A stretch of DNA of 64,000 nt. Origin: Pseudomonadota bacterium (GTDB lineage: Bacteria; Pseudomonadota; Gammaproteobacteria; Xanthomonadales; Xanthomonadaceae). The notes beneath the pieces are model-generated. The model was not told the origin of the DNA and did no database searches. It worked only from the letters and a program-made list of their open reading frames with translations. Shown in pieces: positions 18,204 through 27,873 of this stretch (position 1 is its first letter; each line of letters starts with the position of its first letter). The stretch covers positions 186,001 to 250,000 of the forward strand of contig JAKACT010000002.1 of the NCBI GenBank assembly GCA_021821195.1, in the 5' to 3' direction. The translations under genes and the position numbers were made by a program.

Positions 18204-18242
18204 GGATGGGGCTCCGCGGGGCGGTTTGCAATTGCGCGCGCG

Positions 18243-18268
18243 CTCCTCCCGTGCCTACAGGGGAGGAG
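18243..18268 (-). terminator. Hairpin between the two tandem S9 peptidase genes
   Basis: CTCCTCCC and GGGAGGAG form a perfect 8-bp stem with a 10-nt loop in the 74-bp gap. It could end the upstream peptidase transcript or attenuate read-through into the next gene; there is no T-run. Confidence 0.4.
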
Positions 18269-18277
18269 GAACGCCAA

Positions 18278-20368
18278 TCACTTCGCCAGCTGGTTCCACA
18301 GGAAGGTATAGGCCAGCGTGGTCATGTGCGCGGCCTGGGCATTATTGGCCGCGCCGCCGTGGCCGCCCTCGATGTTCTCGTAGTAGCGCACGTCCTTACC
18401 GGCGGCTTCCATCAGCGCCATCATCTTGCGTGCATGGCCGGGATGGACGCGATCGTCCTTGGTCGAGGTGGTGAACAGGGTCGCCGGATAGGTCTTGGCC
18501 GGGTCGAACAGGTGGTAGGGCGAGAAGCCCTTGATGAACTCCCAGTCCGCCGTATCGGGATTGCCGTACTCGGCCATCCACGAAGCGCCGGCGAGCAGGT
18601 GGCTGTAGCGCTTCATGTCCAGCAGCGGCACCTGCACCACGATGGCGCCGAACTTCTCTGGATACTGGGTCAGCATGTTGCCCATCAGCAGGCCGCCGTT
18701 GCTGCCGCCCATGGTGCCGAGGTGCTGCGGCGTGGTGATCTTGCGCGCCACCAGATCGTCGGCGATTGCGGCGAAGTCCTCGTAGGCCTTGTGGCGGTTG
18801 GCCTTGAGCGCGGCCTGATGCCAGCGCGGACCGTACTCGCCGCCGCCGCGGATGTTGGCCAGCGCGTACACGCCCCCCTTCTCCAGCCAGCCCTTGCCGA
18901 TGCCGCCGGAATAAGCCGGCGTCATCGACACCTCGAAGCCGCCGTAGCCATACAGCAGGGTCGGCGCCTTGCCGTCGAACGCCAGCGCCTTCGGCCTGAC
19001 GAGGAAGTAGGGCACCTTGGTGCCGTCCTTGCTGGTGGCGAAGTGCTGCTCGATCACGTCCTTCGATCCGTCGAAGAACACCGGGTTGGACTTCAGCACC
19101 TCGGGCTGCTGGCCGACCTCGGCGATGGACAGCGTGGTCGGGGTCAGGAAGTCGGTGGCGGTCAGCCACACTGCATTGCCCTCGTCCGCATCCACCGCGC
19201 CCACGCCCAGCGTGCCAATGGTGGGCGCACCGACGAAGGCGGACTTCGCCCAGCCGCCCTTGCCCGGGGTCAGCACCGACAGGCGGTTCTTGACGTCCTG
19301 CATCACGTTGAGGACCAGGTGGTCCTTCGTCCATGCATAGCCGGCCAGCGAGGAATGTTCGTCGGGCTCGAACAACGCCGTGAACTCACGCTTGCCGGCC
19401 ATGAAATCGTTGAAATTGGCGGCGATCAGCGAACCGGGCGCATAGGTCTTGCCACCGACGGCGTAAGGCTCGCGCAGCTCCAGCAGCAGCCATTCCTTGT
19501 GGACGTTCTTCTGCGCGCTGTTGGGCACGTCGATCTTGGACAGGCCGCCGTCGGCGCCGCGCAGGTACAGCTCGTCGTTGTAGAAGGCCAGCGTGCGGCT
19601 GACGAAGTCACGCTGCCAGCCGGGGGTGTGGTCGCGCATCGCGGCGATGTACATGTCGCCCGGCTTGCCTTCGTACACGGTCTTCGCCGCCGATAGCGGG
19701 GTGCCGCGCTTCCATTCCTTGACGATGTTCGGATAACCCGAGCTGGTCAGGGTGCCCGGGCCGAAATCGGTGAACACGTAGACCGTGTCCTCGTCGATCC
19801 AGGCCAGGCCACCCTTGGCTTCCGGACGGAAGAAGCCGTCCTGCACGAACTGCTTGGTGGTCAGGTCGAACTCGCGGGTCACGTCGGCATCGGAGCCGCC
19901 CGGCGACAGCGCGATCAGGCAGCGCTGGTACTTCGGCTTGAGGCAGTCGGCGCCATGCCAGACCCACTTGGCGTTCTCCGCCTTGTTCAGCGCATCCAGG
20001 TCGAGCACGGTTTCCCACTTCGGCTCCGGCTTGCGGTACTCGTCCAGCGTGGTGCGGCGCCAGACGCCGCGCTCGTGCTGCTTGTCCTTCCAGAAGTTGT
20101 AGTAGTACCCGCCGATCTTCTCGACGCCGGGGATCTTGGCGTCGGAATCGAGGATGGCGCGGATCTGCGCTTCCAGCGTCTTGAACGCGGGGGTGCCGGC
20201 GATCTCCGCCTCGGCCTTGGCGTTGCGCGCCTTGACCCAGTCCAGCGCCTTCTCGCCCTGCACGTCCTCCAGCCAGGCATGCGGATCGGCAGTCGGCGGG
20301 GTCTGGGCGGACGCGCTGCCGGCGATGGCAAGGCCGGCGATCAGGCAGGCGCTGGAAAACTGGGACAT
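18278..20368 (-). CDS. Secreted prolyl oligopeptidase family (S9A) serine peptidase
   Basis: 696 aa. The signal peptide (ACLIAGLAIAGSASAQ) is followed by the S9A N-terminal start DPHAWLEDVQGEKALDWV. The propeller spans roughly residues 60-420, and the hydrolase domain has MGGSNGGLLMGNM (Ser about 555), Asp in TKDDRVHPGHARKM and His in EGGHGGAANNAQAA. It differs from oligopeptidase B in its triad context and resembles proteobacterial periplasmic prolyl oligopeptidases that act on Pro-containing peptides. It is in tandem with the oligopeptidase B gene, 74 bp away, and together they look like a peptide-scavenging pair. Confidence 0.92.
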   Translation of the reverse strand: MSQFSSACLIAGLAIAGSASAQTPPTADPHAWLEDVQGEKALDWVKARNAKAEAEIAGTPAFKTLEAQIRAILDSDAKIPGVEKIGGYYYNFWKDKQHERGVWRRTTLDEYRKPEPKWETVLDLDALNKAENAKWVWHGADCLKPKYQRCLIALSPGGSDADVTREFDLTTKQFVQDGFFRPEAKGGLAWIDEDTVYVFTDFGPGTLTSSGYPNIVKEWKRGTPLSAAKTVYEGKPGDMYIAAMRDHTPGWQRDFVSRTLAFYNDELYLRGADGGLSKIDVPNSAQKNVHKEWLLLELREPYAVGGKTYAPGSLIAANFNDFMAGKREFTALFEPDEHSSLAGYAWTKDHLVLNVMQDVKNRLSVLTPGKGGWAKSAFVGAPTIGTLGVGAVDADEGNAVWLTATDFLTPTTLSIAEVGQQPEVLKSNPVFFDGSKDVIEQHFATSKDGTKVPYFLVRPKALAFDGKAPTLLYGYGGFEVSMTPAYSGGIGKGWLEKGGVYALANIRGGGEYGPRWHQAALKANRHKAYEDFAAIADDLVARKITTPQHLGTMGGSNGGLLMGNMLTQYPEKFGAIVVQVPLLDMKRYSHLLAGASWMAEYGNPDTADWEFIKGFSPYHLFDPAKTYPATLFTTSTKDDRVHPGHARKMMALMEAAGKDVRYYENIEGGHGGAANNAQAAHMTTLAYTFLWNQLAK

Positions 20369-20450
20369 GGCGGGCTCCGGGGGCTTTCTGTAAAGCCCCG
20401 AACGCTAGCACAGCGCCGGCAACGCCAGCATGGCCCGCAAGTCGCCGCGT

Positions 20451-20723
20451 TCAGGCGCGCCGGGCGGCCCGCACCACCGCCGTCACGCGGTGCCCGCGCC
20501 GCCGCCGCGCCTGCGCCCGGCGGCGCCTCGGCAGGCGCAGCGCCAGCGTCGGCAGCGGGAAGCGGCGCAGGCTCCACCACGCGGCCAGCGGCATGCCGAC
20601 CAGCCACAGCGGCAGCCAGCCGAACAGCGCGCTGCTGCCGCGCGCGGCGGGCACCAGCAGCACCGCCAGCGTGCCCAGGATCACCAGTTGGCGCAGCAGG
20701 GAATCAAGGTCGCGATGGGTCAT
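20451..20723 (-). CDS. Small two-helix membrane protein, hypothetical
   Basis: 90 aa. Two hydrophobic stretches (LLRQLVILGTLAVLLVPAA and ALFGWLPLWLVGMPLAAWW) precede a strongly basic tail (LPRRRRAQARRRRGHR), so the tail is probably cytoplasmic. No family was recognised with confidence. ATG 20723 is chosen because a GGAG lies a few bases upstream and the earlier in-frame codons are antisense noise. It sits alone between the S9 peptidase start and the patatin stop on the same strand. Confidence 0.6.
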   Translation of the reverse strand: MTHRDLDSLLRQLVILGTLAVLLVPAARGSSALFGWLPLWLVGMPLAAWWSLRRFPLPTLALRLPRRRRAQARRRRGHRVTAVVRAARRA

Positions 20724-20820
20724 GGCGGCAACTCCGTGGTAGGTGCCGCCAGCTTGCAAGGCGCACATCTCACCGGCTGCGACGCGCGAAGGCGACGGCC
20801 GATGGGGCACTTCCGGACGA

Positions 20821-21720
20821 TCAGTACCCTGCCGCGTCCAGCGCCTTTTCCGCCTCGCGCCGGCCAATGTCGATCAGCTCGGAGGCGCGCCAGAATTCGT
20901 AGAACTGGCAGGCATCGCGGGGGATGCGGATCAGCAGTTCCGGCGGCTCCAGCGCCAGCTGCACGCGGGCGATGCGCTCCTGCATGGTGTCCAGCGCACG
21001 CGACATCACTTCCATCAGGCCGAAGCGGTGGGTGGGCTTGGCCGCTTCCTCGCCGAGCCGGTCGATCCAGCGCCCCAGCAGGCCCACCGCGGGTTCATCC
21101 GGCTGGGTGTCCACCACGCGCACCGGCTCGTCCCTGCGCTGCGGCGTGCTGCCGTGGATGTCCACCGCTACCACCCGGTGGGCGCCGGCCAAGCGGGTGG
21201 CGGTGATCGGCAGCGGTGCGAGCAGGCCGCCATCCACCAGCTCCATGCCGCCGATGTTCAGCGGGGTGAAGATGCCGGGGATCGCGAACGAGGCGCGCAG
21301 CGCGTCCCACAGGTCGCCCCGGCGCAGCCAGACTTCGCGCTGGCGCAGCAGGTCCACCGCCACCGCGGTGAAGTCGATCGGCAGGTCCTCGATGCGGGGC
21401 TCGCCGACCACTTCGCGCAGCGCGCGCACCAGCCGGGTGCCGGTGAACATGGCCGGGCGGCCGAGGCCCGGGTCGAGCAGGCGCAGCATCTCGTTGCGGC
21501 TGGTGCGCAGCATCCAGTCGCGCAGTTCGTCCAGCTTGCCGGCCGCGAACGCCCCACCCACCAATGCGCCGCAGGACGTGCCGGCCACGGCCTCGATGTC
21601 CATGCCGCGTGCCAGCAGCACCTCGATCACGCCGATCTGGGCCAGCCCGCGCGCGCCGCCGCCGCCCAGCGCCAGCACGATCGTGCCCGGCGGCGAATCC
21701 TCGCGGGCGGGCGCTGCCAT
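20821..21720 (-). CDS. Patatin-like phospholipase (RssA type), cytoplasmic
   Basis: 299 aa predicted lipid acyl hydrolase with no signal peptide. The oxyanion motif GGGGARGLAQIG, the nucleophile elbow GTSCGALVGG and the dyad Asp in LVDGGLLAPLP are all present and in patatin order. Family members cleave acyl chains from phospholipids; the substrate here is unknown. The nucleophile motif has Cys after the catalytic Ser (GTSCG), common in RssA-type proteins. Its ATG overlaps by 1 nt the TGA of the upstream WYL regulator (TGATG), so the two are translationally coupled, suggesting the regulator and lipase work together. Confidence 0.9.
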   Translation of the reverse strand: MAAPAREDSPPGTIVLALGGGGARGLAQIGVIEVLLARGMDIEAVAGTSCGALVGGAFAAGKLDELRDWMLRTSRNEMLRLLDPGLGRPAMFTGTRLVRALREVVGEPRIEDLPIDFTAVAVDLLRQREVWLRRGDLWDALRASFAIPGIFTPLNIGGMELVDGGLLAPLPITATRLAGAHRVVAVDIHGSTPQRRDEPVRVVDTQPDEPAVGLLGRWIDRLGEEAAKPTHRFGLMEVMSRALDTMQERIARVQLALEPPELLIRIPRDACQFYEFWRASELIDIGRREAEKALDAAGY

Positions 21721-22691
21721 CAGTCCTGCCCGTAGTTGGACAGCGCCAGCTGCAGGTGCGCGCGCAGCTGTTCGCGCAGCGCCTTCGGCTCCACGATCTC
21801 GGCGTCGGCGCCGTAGTGCAGCACGTCCATCAGCAGCTCGCGCGGCACCGAGTAGGGCAACTTCAGTTCGTAACTGCCGTCGGACAGGAAGCGCCCCTGC
21901 TGCTGCGAATGCCAGTGTTCGTCGGCCACCCAGCGTGCGGCCTTGGCGGAAAAACGGATCGTGGCCCAGCCCTTGGGCGCGCCGGAAAAGATGCCGTAGC
22001 TGCCGGCGAGATGGGCGTTGAGTTCTTCCTCGGCCACGTCGCGCGCGCTGCCATCGGCCAGCCGCGCGCCGGCGATGCGGTCGATGGAGAAGCTGCGCAG
22101 GCCCTCGCGGTCTTCGTCCCACGCGTCTAGATACCAGTTGTCGCGATAGTGGGTCAGCCGCTGCGGGCTGACCGTGCGGCGGGTCTTTTCGTCGGTGGAA
22201 CGGGCGCGATAGTCGAACGCCAGCCGGCGCCGCTCCAGCACCGCCGAGGCGACGATGCGGAACGCATGCTCATCCATCCGGCGGATGCGGTGCGGGATGA
22301 CCCGCACCCGCTCCACCGGCCAGCGCTTGCCGCCGGAATGCGCATCCAGCAGCTTTTCCACCCGCTGCTGCAGCGGCGCCAGCGCGGCCGACAGCATCCC
22401 GCCGCTGCTGCGCGCCAGCAGCTGCTGGGCGGCCAGCAGCGCGTGCAGCTCCTCGGAGTTCAGCCACAGGCCGGGCAGCTCGAAGCGCTCGGCCTCGGCC
22501 TTGTCGTAGTGGAAGCCGGCCTCGCCGTCGCCGATCACCGGCGCCATCAGCGCATCCCGCAGGAAGGCGATGTCGCGGTAGACGGTGGCGCGCGAGCAGC
22601 CCAGCTCGTCCTGCAGGTGGGCCACGGTCACCGGGCGGCGCGCGGCCTGCAGGCTGCGGTGCAGGGCGATGATGCGTTCATAGCGGTCCAT
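21720..22691 (-). CDS. WYL-domain transcriptional regulator (HTH_11 / YafY type)
   Basis: 323 aa cytoplasmic regulator. Residues 1-60 form a winged helix (ERIIALHRSLQAARRPVTVA, then CSRATVYRDIAFLRDAL), then a linker and the WYL domain with the conserved arginine-rich ligand patch (RRLAFDYRARST, RRTVSPQRLTHYRDNWYLD) and a C-terminal WCX-like extension (AKAARWVADEHWH). WYL domains bind nucleic acid or small ligands and often respond to DNA damage or phage, but many control metabolic genes. The gene ends inside the patatin start codon. ATG 22691 is the first Met of the HTH. Confidence 0.9.
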   Translation of the reverse strand: MDRYERIIALHRSLQAARRPVTVAHLQDELGCSRATVYRDIAFLRDALMAPVIGDGEAGFHYDKAEAERFELPGLWLNSEELHALLAAQQLLARSSGGMLSAALAPLQQRVEKLLDAHSGGKRWPVERVRVIPHRIRRMDEHAFRIVASAVLERRRLAFDYRARSTDEKTRRTVSPQRLTHYRDNWYLDAWDEDREGLRSFSIDRIAGARLADGSARDVAEEELNAHLAGSYGIFSGAPKGWATIRFSAKAARWVADEHWHSQQQGRFLSDGSYELKLPYSVPRELLMDVLHYGADAEIVEPKALREQLRAHLQLALSNYGQD

Positions 22692-22772
22692 GCGCCGATT
22701 ATGCGACAGGCGTTCACCGTGGGTGCCTGCGGGCGTGGTTAGAATGCGGCCGAGCCCCCGAGCAAGACGACC

Positions 22773-23405
22773 ATGCTGCCGCTGCTGTGGCTGGCGTTCT
22801 CCGCGCCGCCGACCGCCCTCCACCCGCCGCTGTTGCCGGTGCTGCCACCCGAGGTGGCGGAGCGCCTGGTGGCGCCGCCGCGCTGCCTGAAGGCGCGGTG
22901 CGTGAATGGCGAATGGTCGGTGGCCGCGATGGCGGCGATCCCCTCCGGCCAGCGCCGCGTCGATGCCGACGACCTGCCCGGCGGCGGTGGCCGCCTGCGC
23001 CTGCCCAACGAACGCCGCGACTGGGTCAAGGCGCAGGGCAGCAACGCCCGCGTCGGCATGCAGTACGGACTGCAGGCGGTGAAGAAGCCGGGCACCAGCG
23101 TGCGCGTGTCGGTGGATACCGGCTACCGCCTGCAGGGCTATGCCGACGACGGCACCGCCGGCACCGGGCCGATCCTGCGCGGGCAGGTGGAATGGAACCA
23201 GGCGCTGGGCAAGCGCGCGCGGCTGTCGCAGGTCACCCGGGTGGAAACCGGCCAGCACGGCGCCTACCTGCGCAACAGCCTGCTGCTGAACGTGCAGCTG
23301 CAGCCCACCCTGACCCTGAGCTCCGGCGTGGAAATGCGCCGCGACAGCGACCTGGTCGGCCGCAACCAGACCGACGCGACGCTGAAGCTGAAATACGCGT
23401 TCTGA
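22773..23405 (+). CDS. Putative small outer-membrane beta-barrel protein (DUF481/YdiY-like)
   Basis: 210 aa. The first 20 residues are hydrophobic (LPLLWLAFSAPPTA) and could be a signal peptide. The C-terminal 120 residues are alternating amphipathic strands (ARVGMQYGLQAVKK, VRVSVDTGYRLQGYAD, LNVQLQPTLTLSSGVEMRRD) and the chain ends in ATLKLKYAF; a terminal aromatic residue is the outer-membrane insertion signal. It resembles the last strands of DUF481 salt-induced proteins but is short. A four-Cys stretch is absent; one CLKARC pair may form a disulfide. It is divergent from the WYL regulator 82 bp away. Confidence 0.65.
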   Translation: MLPLLWLAFSAPPTALHPPLLPVLPPEVAERLVAPPRCLKARCVNGEWSVAAMAAIPSGQRRVDADDLPGGGGRLRLPNERRDWVKAQGSNARVGMQYGLQAVKKPGTSVRVSVDTGYRLQGYADDGTAGTGPILRGQVEWNQALGKRARLSQVTRVETGQHGAYLRNSLLLNVQLQPTLTLSSGVEMRRDSDLVGRNQTDATLKLKYAF

Positions 23406-23516
23406 AGACGCTTCGCCCATCCCTGCCGGACGAGACGTCAGCAACCCGCCTCGATGACCGCCCTGCGCGCAGCGCCCGGGTGCGGTGAAGCGGCCGAGAC
23501 CGCGCGACGAATCGCC

Positions 23517-24428
23517 TCAACTGTCGATCAAGGCGCGCGCGCCCTGCGCCAGCAGCGCCTGCGCGACTTCGATGCCCAATGCCTCCGGCGCTTGCGCCGG
23601 GCCCTCCGCCTGCGCGCGGATACAGCGGCCGTCGGCGGTCGCGCCCACCAGCCCCTGCAGCAGCAGGCGTTCACCCTGCAGGGTGGCCAGCCCCGCCACG
23701 GGGACATGGCAGCTGCCGTCCAGCGCGCGGTTCATGGCCCGCTCGGCGGCCACGCAGGTGCGGGTGGCGGCATCATCCAGCGCCGCGCACAGCCCCGCGA
23801 TGCGCGGATCGTCGTCGCGGGTTTCGATGGCGATGGCGCCCTGCGCCGGTGCCGGCAGCCACGCCGGTGCGTCCAGCCGCGCGCGGATGCGGGCGTCGAA
23901 GCCCAGCCGCTGCAAACCCGCACAGGCCAGCACGATGGCGTCGTAGTCACCGGCGTCGAGCTTGGCCAGGCGGGTGTTGACGTTGCCGCGCAGGTCGCGC
24001 AGCTGCAGGTCCGGGCGCAGTGCGCGCAGCTGCGCCTGCCGGCGCAACGAGGAGGTGCCCACGCACGCGCCCTGCGGCAGGTCGTCGAGGCCGTCGAACC
24101 GGTTGCTGACGAAGGCGTCGGCATGGTCGGCGCGCGGAAGGATGGCGGCCAGCGCGAAGCCGGGTTCCAGCGTCATCGGCACGTCCTTGAGCGAGTGCAC
24201 CGCGCAGTCGGCTTCGCCGCGCTGCATGGCGATCTCAAGCTCCTTCAGGAACAGTCCCTTGCCGCCGATCGCCGCCAGCGAGCGGTCGAGGATCTCGTCG
24301 CCGCGGGTGCTCAGCGGCACCAGTTCGACGGTCAGGCCCGGATGCGCCGCACGCAGGCGCCCGGCGACGTGTTCGGTCTGCCACAGGGCGAGCGGGCTCT
24401 TGCGGGTGGCGATGCGCAGCGTAGTCAT
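23517..24428 (-). CDS. hemC: Hydroxymethylbilane synthase (porphobilinogen deaminase)
   Basis: 303 aa cytoplasmic haem-pathway enzyme joining four porphobilinogens into hydroxymethylbilane. Family start [19 protein letters not shown], then STRGDEILD, the catalytic Asp in [13 protein letters not shown], the basic cofactor cleft [18 protein letters not shown] and the dipyrromethane-binding Cys in [11 protein letters not shown]. Length is standard. The in-frame upstream extension over rmuC is antisense noise; ATG 24428 starts exactly at the conserved N-terminus. rmuC ends 53 bp upstream on the same strand; hemD is not adjacent. Confidence 0.96.
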   Translation of the reverse strand: MTTLRIATRKSPLALWQTEHVAGRLRAAHPGLTVELVPLSTRGDEILDRSLAAIGGKGLFLKELEIAMQRGEADCAVHSLKDVPMTLEPGFALAAILPRADHADAFVSNRFDGLDDLPQGACVGTSSLRRQAQLRALRPDLQLRDLRGNVNTRLAKLDAGDYDAIVLACAGLQRLGFDARIRARLDAPAWLPAPAQGAIAIETRDDDPRIAGLCAALDDAATRTCVAAERAMNRALDGSCHVPVAGLATLQGERLLLQGLVGATADGRCIRAQAEGPAQAPEALGIEVAQALLAQGARALIDS

Positions 24429-24481
24429 GCGCGCATTATCGCCGCTGCCCGGGGCGCGTGCCCGCGCCGCCCGCAACGCGC

Positions 24482-25840
24482 CTAGTCGAGCGCCGGCGGC
24501 GCCAGCGCCGCAGGTTCTTCGCCCGGCAGCGTATCCACCTCGCGCAGGCTGCGCTCGATGGCGCGGGTGCGCACGCCGGTGTGCTCGATCTGCTTGCTGG
24601 CCTGGTCGAGCTTGTTCTTGACGTTGTCGAGCACGTCGCCGAACTTGCCGAATTCGGTCTTGGCCTTCTCGAGGATGCGCCAGACCTCGGCCGAACGCTT
24701 TTCGATGGCGACGGTGCGGAAGCCGATCTGCAGGCTGGTCAGCAGCGCCAGCAGGGTGGTCGGGCCGGCGATGGTGATGCGCTGCTCGCGCTGCAGGCCC
24801 TCGAACAGGCCCGGGCGGCGCAGCACCTCCGCGTACAGGCCTTCGGTGGGCAGGAACAGCACCGCGAATTCGGTGGTGTGCGGCGCGGCCACGTATTTGC
24901 CGCGGATGCGCTTGGCTTCCTCGCGCACGCGCCGCTCCAGCGCGTCGCCGGCCAGGCGCGCGGCCTCGACGTCGGCGCGTTCCTGCGCGTCCAGCAGGCG
25001 TTCGTAATCCTCGCGCGGGAACTTGGCGTCGATCGGCAGCCACACCACCGCGTCGGCACCCGAACCCGGGAAGCGCACCGCGAATTCCACCCGCTCGCTG
25101 CTACCGGGGATGGTGGCGACGTTGGCGGCGTACTGGTCGGGCGCGAACACCTGCTCCAGCAGCCCGGCCAGCTGCACCTCGCCGAAGATGCCGCGCGACT
25201 TCACGTTGGTCAGCACGCGCTGCAGCCCGCCCACGTCGGCGGCCAGCTTGCTCATGTCGCCCAGGCCCTGGTGGACCTGCGCCAGCATGCGGGTGACGTT
25301 GCCGAAGCTCTCGGTCAGGCGCGTTTCCAGGGTGGCGTGCAGCTTCTCGTCGACGGTGGCGCGCATCGCCTCCAGCTTGGCCGCGTTGTCGGCCTGCAGC
25401 GCCTGCAGCTGCTGCTCCAGGGTGGCGCGCAGTTCACCCAGCCGCAGATCGTTGCGCTCGCCCATCTCGCGCAGCTGCTGGCCCTGCGACTCGGCGTGGC
25501 GCTGCTGGCTGCCGGCTGCTTCCAGCCGCGCCTTGCGAGCATCCTCGGTCAGCGCTGCACGCAGCTCATCCAGCCGCTTGTCGATGCTTTGGGTGAGATC
25601 GTCCAGGCGCTGGTCGGTGCGCGCGGCCACCGCCTGCAGCTGCGCGCCGAAACCGTCGATGCGCTGGCCCTGCTGCAGGGCGAAGCTGTCCAGCTGGCCG
25701 CGCAGCTCGTCGCGGCCGCCGCGCTGTTCGTCGCGCAGCAGCGCGGCGATGCGGTCCTCCGGCCGGCGCAGCAGCAACAGCGCGACGAGGGCCAGGACGG
25801 CGAGCAGCAGCAGCGACAGCAGGAGCGTGTTGGTATCCAT
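24482..25840 (-). CDS. rmuC: DNA recombination protein RmuC homologue
   Basis: 452 aa. One N-terminal membrane helix ([19 protein letters not shown]), then a long coiled coil (about residues 30-190, rich in Leu/Gln heptads), then the RmuC core with [50 protein letters not shown] and [15 protein letters not shown]. RmuC limits DNA inversions and may act as a nuclease; an anti-phage link has been proposed in the literature for some relatives. The core resembles a restriction-endonuclease-like fold. The start at 25840 gives the anchor helix. Confidence 0.92.
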   Translation of the reverse strand: MDTNTLLLSLLLLAVLALVALLLLRRPEDRIAALLRDEQRGGRDELRGQLDSFALQQGQRIDGFGAQLQAVAARTDQRLDDLTQSIDKRLDELRAALTEDARKARLEAAGSQQRHAESQGQQLREMGERNDLRLGELRATLEQQLQALQADNAAKLEAMRATVDEKLHATLETRLTESFGNVTRMLAQVHQGLGDMSKLAADVGGLQRVLTNVKSRGIFGEVQLAGLLEQVFAPDQYAANVATIPGSSERVEFAVRFPGSGADAVVWLPIDAKFPREDYERLLDAQERADVEAARLAGDALERRVREEAKRIRGKYVAAPHTTEFAVLFLPTEGLYAEVLRRPGLFEGLQREQRITIAGPTTLLALLTSLQIGFRTVAIEKRSAEVWRILEKAKTEFGKFGDVLDNVKNKLDQASKQIEHTGVRTRAIERSLREVDTLPGEEPAALAPPALD

Positions 25841-25883
25841 CCCGCCAGTGTAGCGGCGGGCGTCGCAGCGCCTGCGACCGCGA

Positions 25884-26594
25884 TCAGCCGACGCTGACCC
25901 CGAACGCCCAGCCGATCGCCGCGGTCGCCGCCTGCGCCAGGCTGCCCCACAGCAGCACCCGCCATGCGCCCTTGATGCCGCCGCCGCCGGCAACGCGCTC
26001 GGCGACGTAGCCCAGCACCGCCAGCAGCACGGTGGTGCTGGCGACGATGGCGATGGCCAGGCTTCCGCTGCGCCACAGCCAGGCCAGCAGCACCGGCGGC
26101 AGGGCACCGACGGTGAACGAGGCCGCCGAGGCCAGCGCGGCCTGTACCGGCCGCGCGCGCTGCAGGTCATGGATGCCGACTTCGTCGCGCAGGTGCGCGG
26201 CCAGGTCGTCGTGGGCAGTCAGCTGCTCGGCCACCTGCCGCGCCAGCTCCGGTTCCAGTCCACGGTGCACGTAGATCTGGGTGAGTTCGCGCAGCTCCGC
26301 TTCCGGATGCAGGTCCAGCGCCGCGCGCTCGATGCGGATGTCGGCGTGCTCGGCATCGGCCTGCGAGCTGACCGAGACGTATTCGCCGGCCGCCATCGAC
26401 AGCGCGCCGGCGGCCAGGCCGGCGATGCCGGTCAGCAGGATGGTGGCCGGCTCCGCCTGCGCGGTGGCCATGCCCAGCACCAGGCTGCTGGTGGAAATCA
26501 GGCCATCGTTGGCGCCGAGCACCGAAGCGCGCAGCCAGCCACTGTGCTGGCTGCGGTGCGGCTCGTGGTGATGGTGGTGGATCTCGTGTTGCAT
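25884..26594 (-). CDS. VIT1/CCC1-family Fe/Mn transporter
   Basis: 236 aa membrane protein. The His-rich N-terminus (HEIHHHHHEPH) could bind metal, and is followed by the family signature GANDGLISTSSLVLGMA, GLAAGALSMAAGEYVSVSSQ, then a soluble acidic metal-binding hinge (ELRELTQIYVHRGLEPELA, HDDLAAHLRDEVG) and three further helices. Members move Fe(II) or Mn(II) out of the cytosol in exchange for protons. It lies 49 bp downstream of the metal-efflux operon on the same strand and may be its last gene. Confidence 0.9.
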   Translation of the reverse strand: MQHEIHHHHHEPHRSQHSGWLRASVLGANDGLISTSSLVLGMATAQAEPATILLTGIAGLAAGALSMAAGEYVSVSSQADAEHADIRIERAALDLHPEAELRELTQIYVHRGLEPELARQVAEQLTAHDDLAAHLRDEVGIHDLQRARPVQAALASAASFTVGALPPVLLAWLWRSGSLAIAIVASTTVLLAVLGYVAERVAGGGGIKGAWRVLLWGSLAQAATAAIGWAFGVSVG

Positions 26595-26643
26595 GGGTAG
26601 CAGCCTGCCGGGTTCACGGACGCGCGCATTGTAGGCGCCACTG

Positions 26644-27873
26644 TTACTCGTCGTGCCAGATGTCGTGCGCGTCCACCAGCACGCGCAGCCGCGCGCGCTC
26701 GGCATCGGCACGGGCATCGGCTTCGGCGGCGGCGATCTGGGCATGCTGGCGCTGCACCAGCAGCCATTCGGCCACCGCCACTTCGCCCAGTTCCCAGCCG
26801 CGCTTGACCCGCTTCAGCGCCGCCTCGCTGGCGTCGAGTGCATTGCGCTGGGCCTGCCACTGCGCCGCCAGCGTGGCGGCCGCGGTCACCGTCACCACCG
26901 CTTCGCGGCTGATGTCGCGGCGCATGCTGGCGACATCGCCGTGCACGGCGGCGGCCTGGGCGGACTCCGCCTGCGCATTGGCCGCACGGTAGCGACCGCC
27001 CAGCGGGATGCTCAGGACCAGGCCGTTGACCTGCTCGGCGCCGCCGCGCTCGTCCAGGCGGCGGAACCCGAGGACGGGGTCGGCGATGCGTTCGGCACGG
27101 ACGCGCGCGGCGCGCGCGTCGGCCTGTTCGGCATCGGCCGCCAGCGCACCGATCTCGTGGCTGCGGGCGATGATCCGGTCGATCCACGCCTGCGGCGTCT
27201 CCGGCAGCGCCAGCGGCGGGTCCACCGCCGGCGCGCTGGCGGGGATCGGCAGGCCCGGGAAATCGCTGTGCATGGCCTCGCGGGTTGAATGCAGCGCCGC
27301 CTGTGCGGCCAGCAGGCGCGCGTGCGCCTGGGCGCGCTCGACGTCGATCAGGTCCAGGTCCTTGCGCGAGGATTCACCCAGGTCCACCCGCCGCGCCAAC
27401 CCGCTGCGCTCCCGCTCCAGCAGGGCGGAGGTCGCCTCCGCGGTGCGCAGGTGCTCCGCCGCGCGCAGCCAGTCCATCCAGTCGTCCAGCATGCGCCGCG
27501 CGCCCTGATGGCGGGCATCGTCCAGCCGCAGTTCCGCGGCCACCACCCCGGCATCGCCGATGCGGCGGTCCAGCGCGGCCTTGCCGGGCAGCCGGAACGC
27601 GCGACTGAGGGTGAATTCGGATTCCGAAAAGCGCTGCCGGCCGCCCAACTCGTCGGTGCTGCGCCGCTGCGCCACCGCATCCAGCTGGAATTCGTGCGGT
27701 CCGGCCGCCAGCGCGCCGGCGCGCGCACGCGCCACCTCCACCCGCGCGCGCGCGGCGACCACATCCGGCTGGATATCGATGGCCTCGTGCACCACGGCAT
27801 GCGGGGGCAGCCACTGCTGCGCCTGCGCACCGAGGCTGCAGGCGCCCAGCAGGATCACGAACAGTCGTTTCAT
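26644..27873 (-). CDS. CzcC/TolC-type outer-membrane efflux channel
   Basis: 409 aa. Signal peptide (KRLFVILLGACSLGAQAQ), then two repeats of long amphipathic helices with Ala-rich heptads, and strand segments such as FTLSRAFRLPGKAALDRRI and NGLVLSIPLGGRYRAANAQAE, which sit where TolC-family channels enter the outer membrane. It completes a tripartite heavy-metal RND pump with the adaptor and inner-membrane pump encoded upstream. The ATG overlaps the DUF3240 stop (ATGA), showing coupling. Confidence 0.9.
   Translation of the reverse strand: MKRLFVILLGACSLGAQAQQWLPPHAVVHEAIDIQPDVVAARARVEVARARAGALAAGPHEFQLDAVAQRRSTDELGGRQRFSESEFTLSRAFRLPGKAALDRRIGDAGVVAAELRLDDARHQGARRMLDDWMDWLRAAEHLRTAEATSALLERERSGLARRVDLGESSRKDLDLIDVERAQAHARLLAAQAALHSTREAMHSDFPGLPIPASAPAVDPPLALPETPQAWIDRIIARSHEIGALAADAEQADARAARVRAERIADPVLGFRRLDERGGAEQVNGLVLSIPLGGRYRAANAQAESAQAAAVHGDVASMRRDISREAVVTVTAAATLAAQWQAQRNALDASEAALKRVKRGWELGEVAVAEWLLVQRQHAQIAAAEADARADAERARLRVLVDAHDIWHDE

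Noticed and set aside
16503-18311. 602-codon plus-strand frame opposite oligopeptidase B
   Set aside because: Antisense shadow with Val/Gly/Leu noise; the S9 peptidase on the other strand has complete catalytic motifs.
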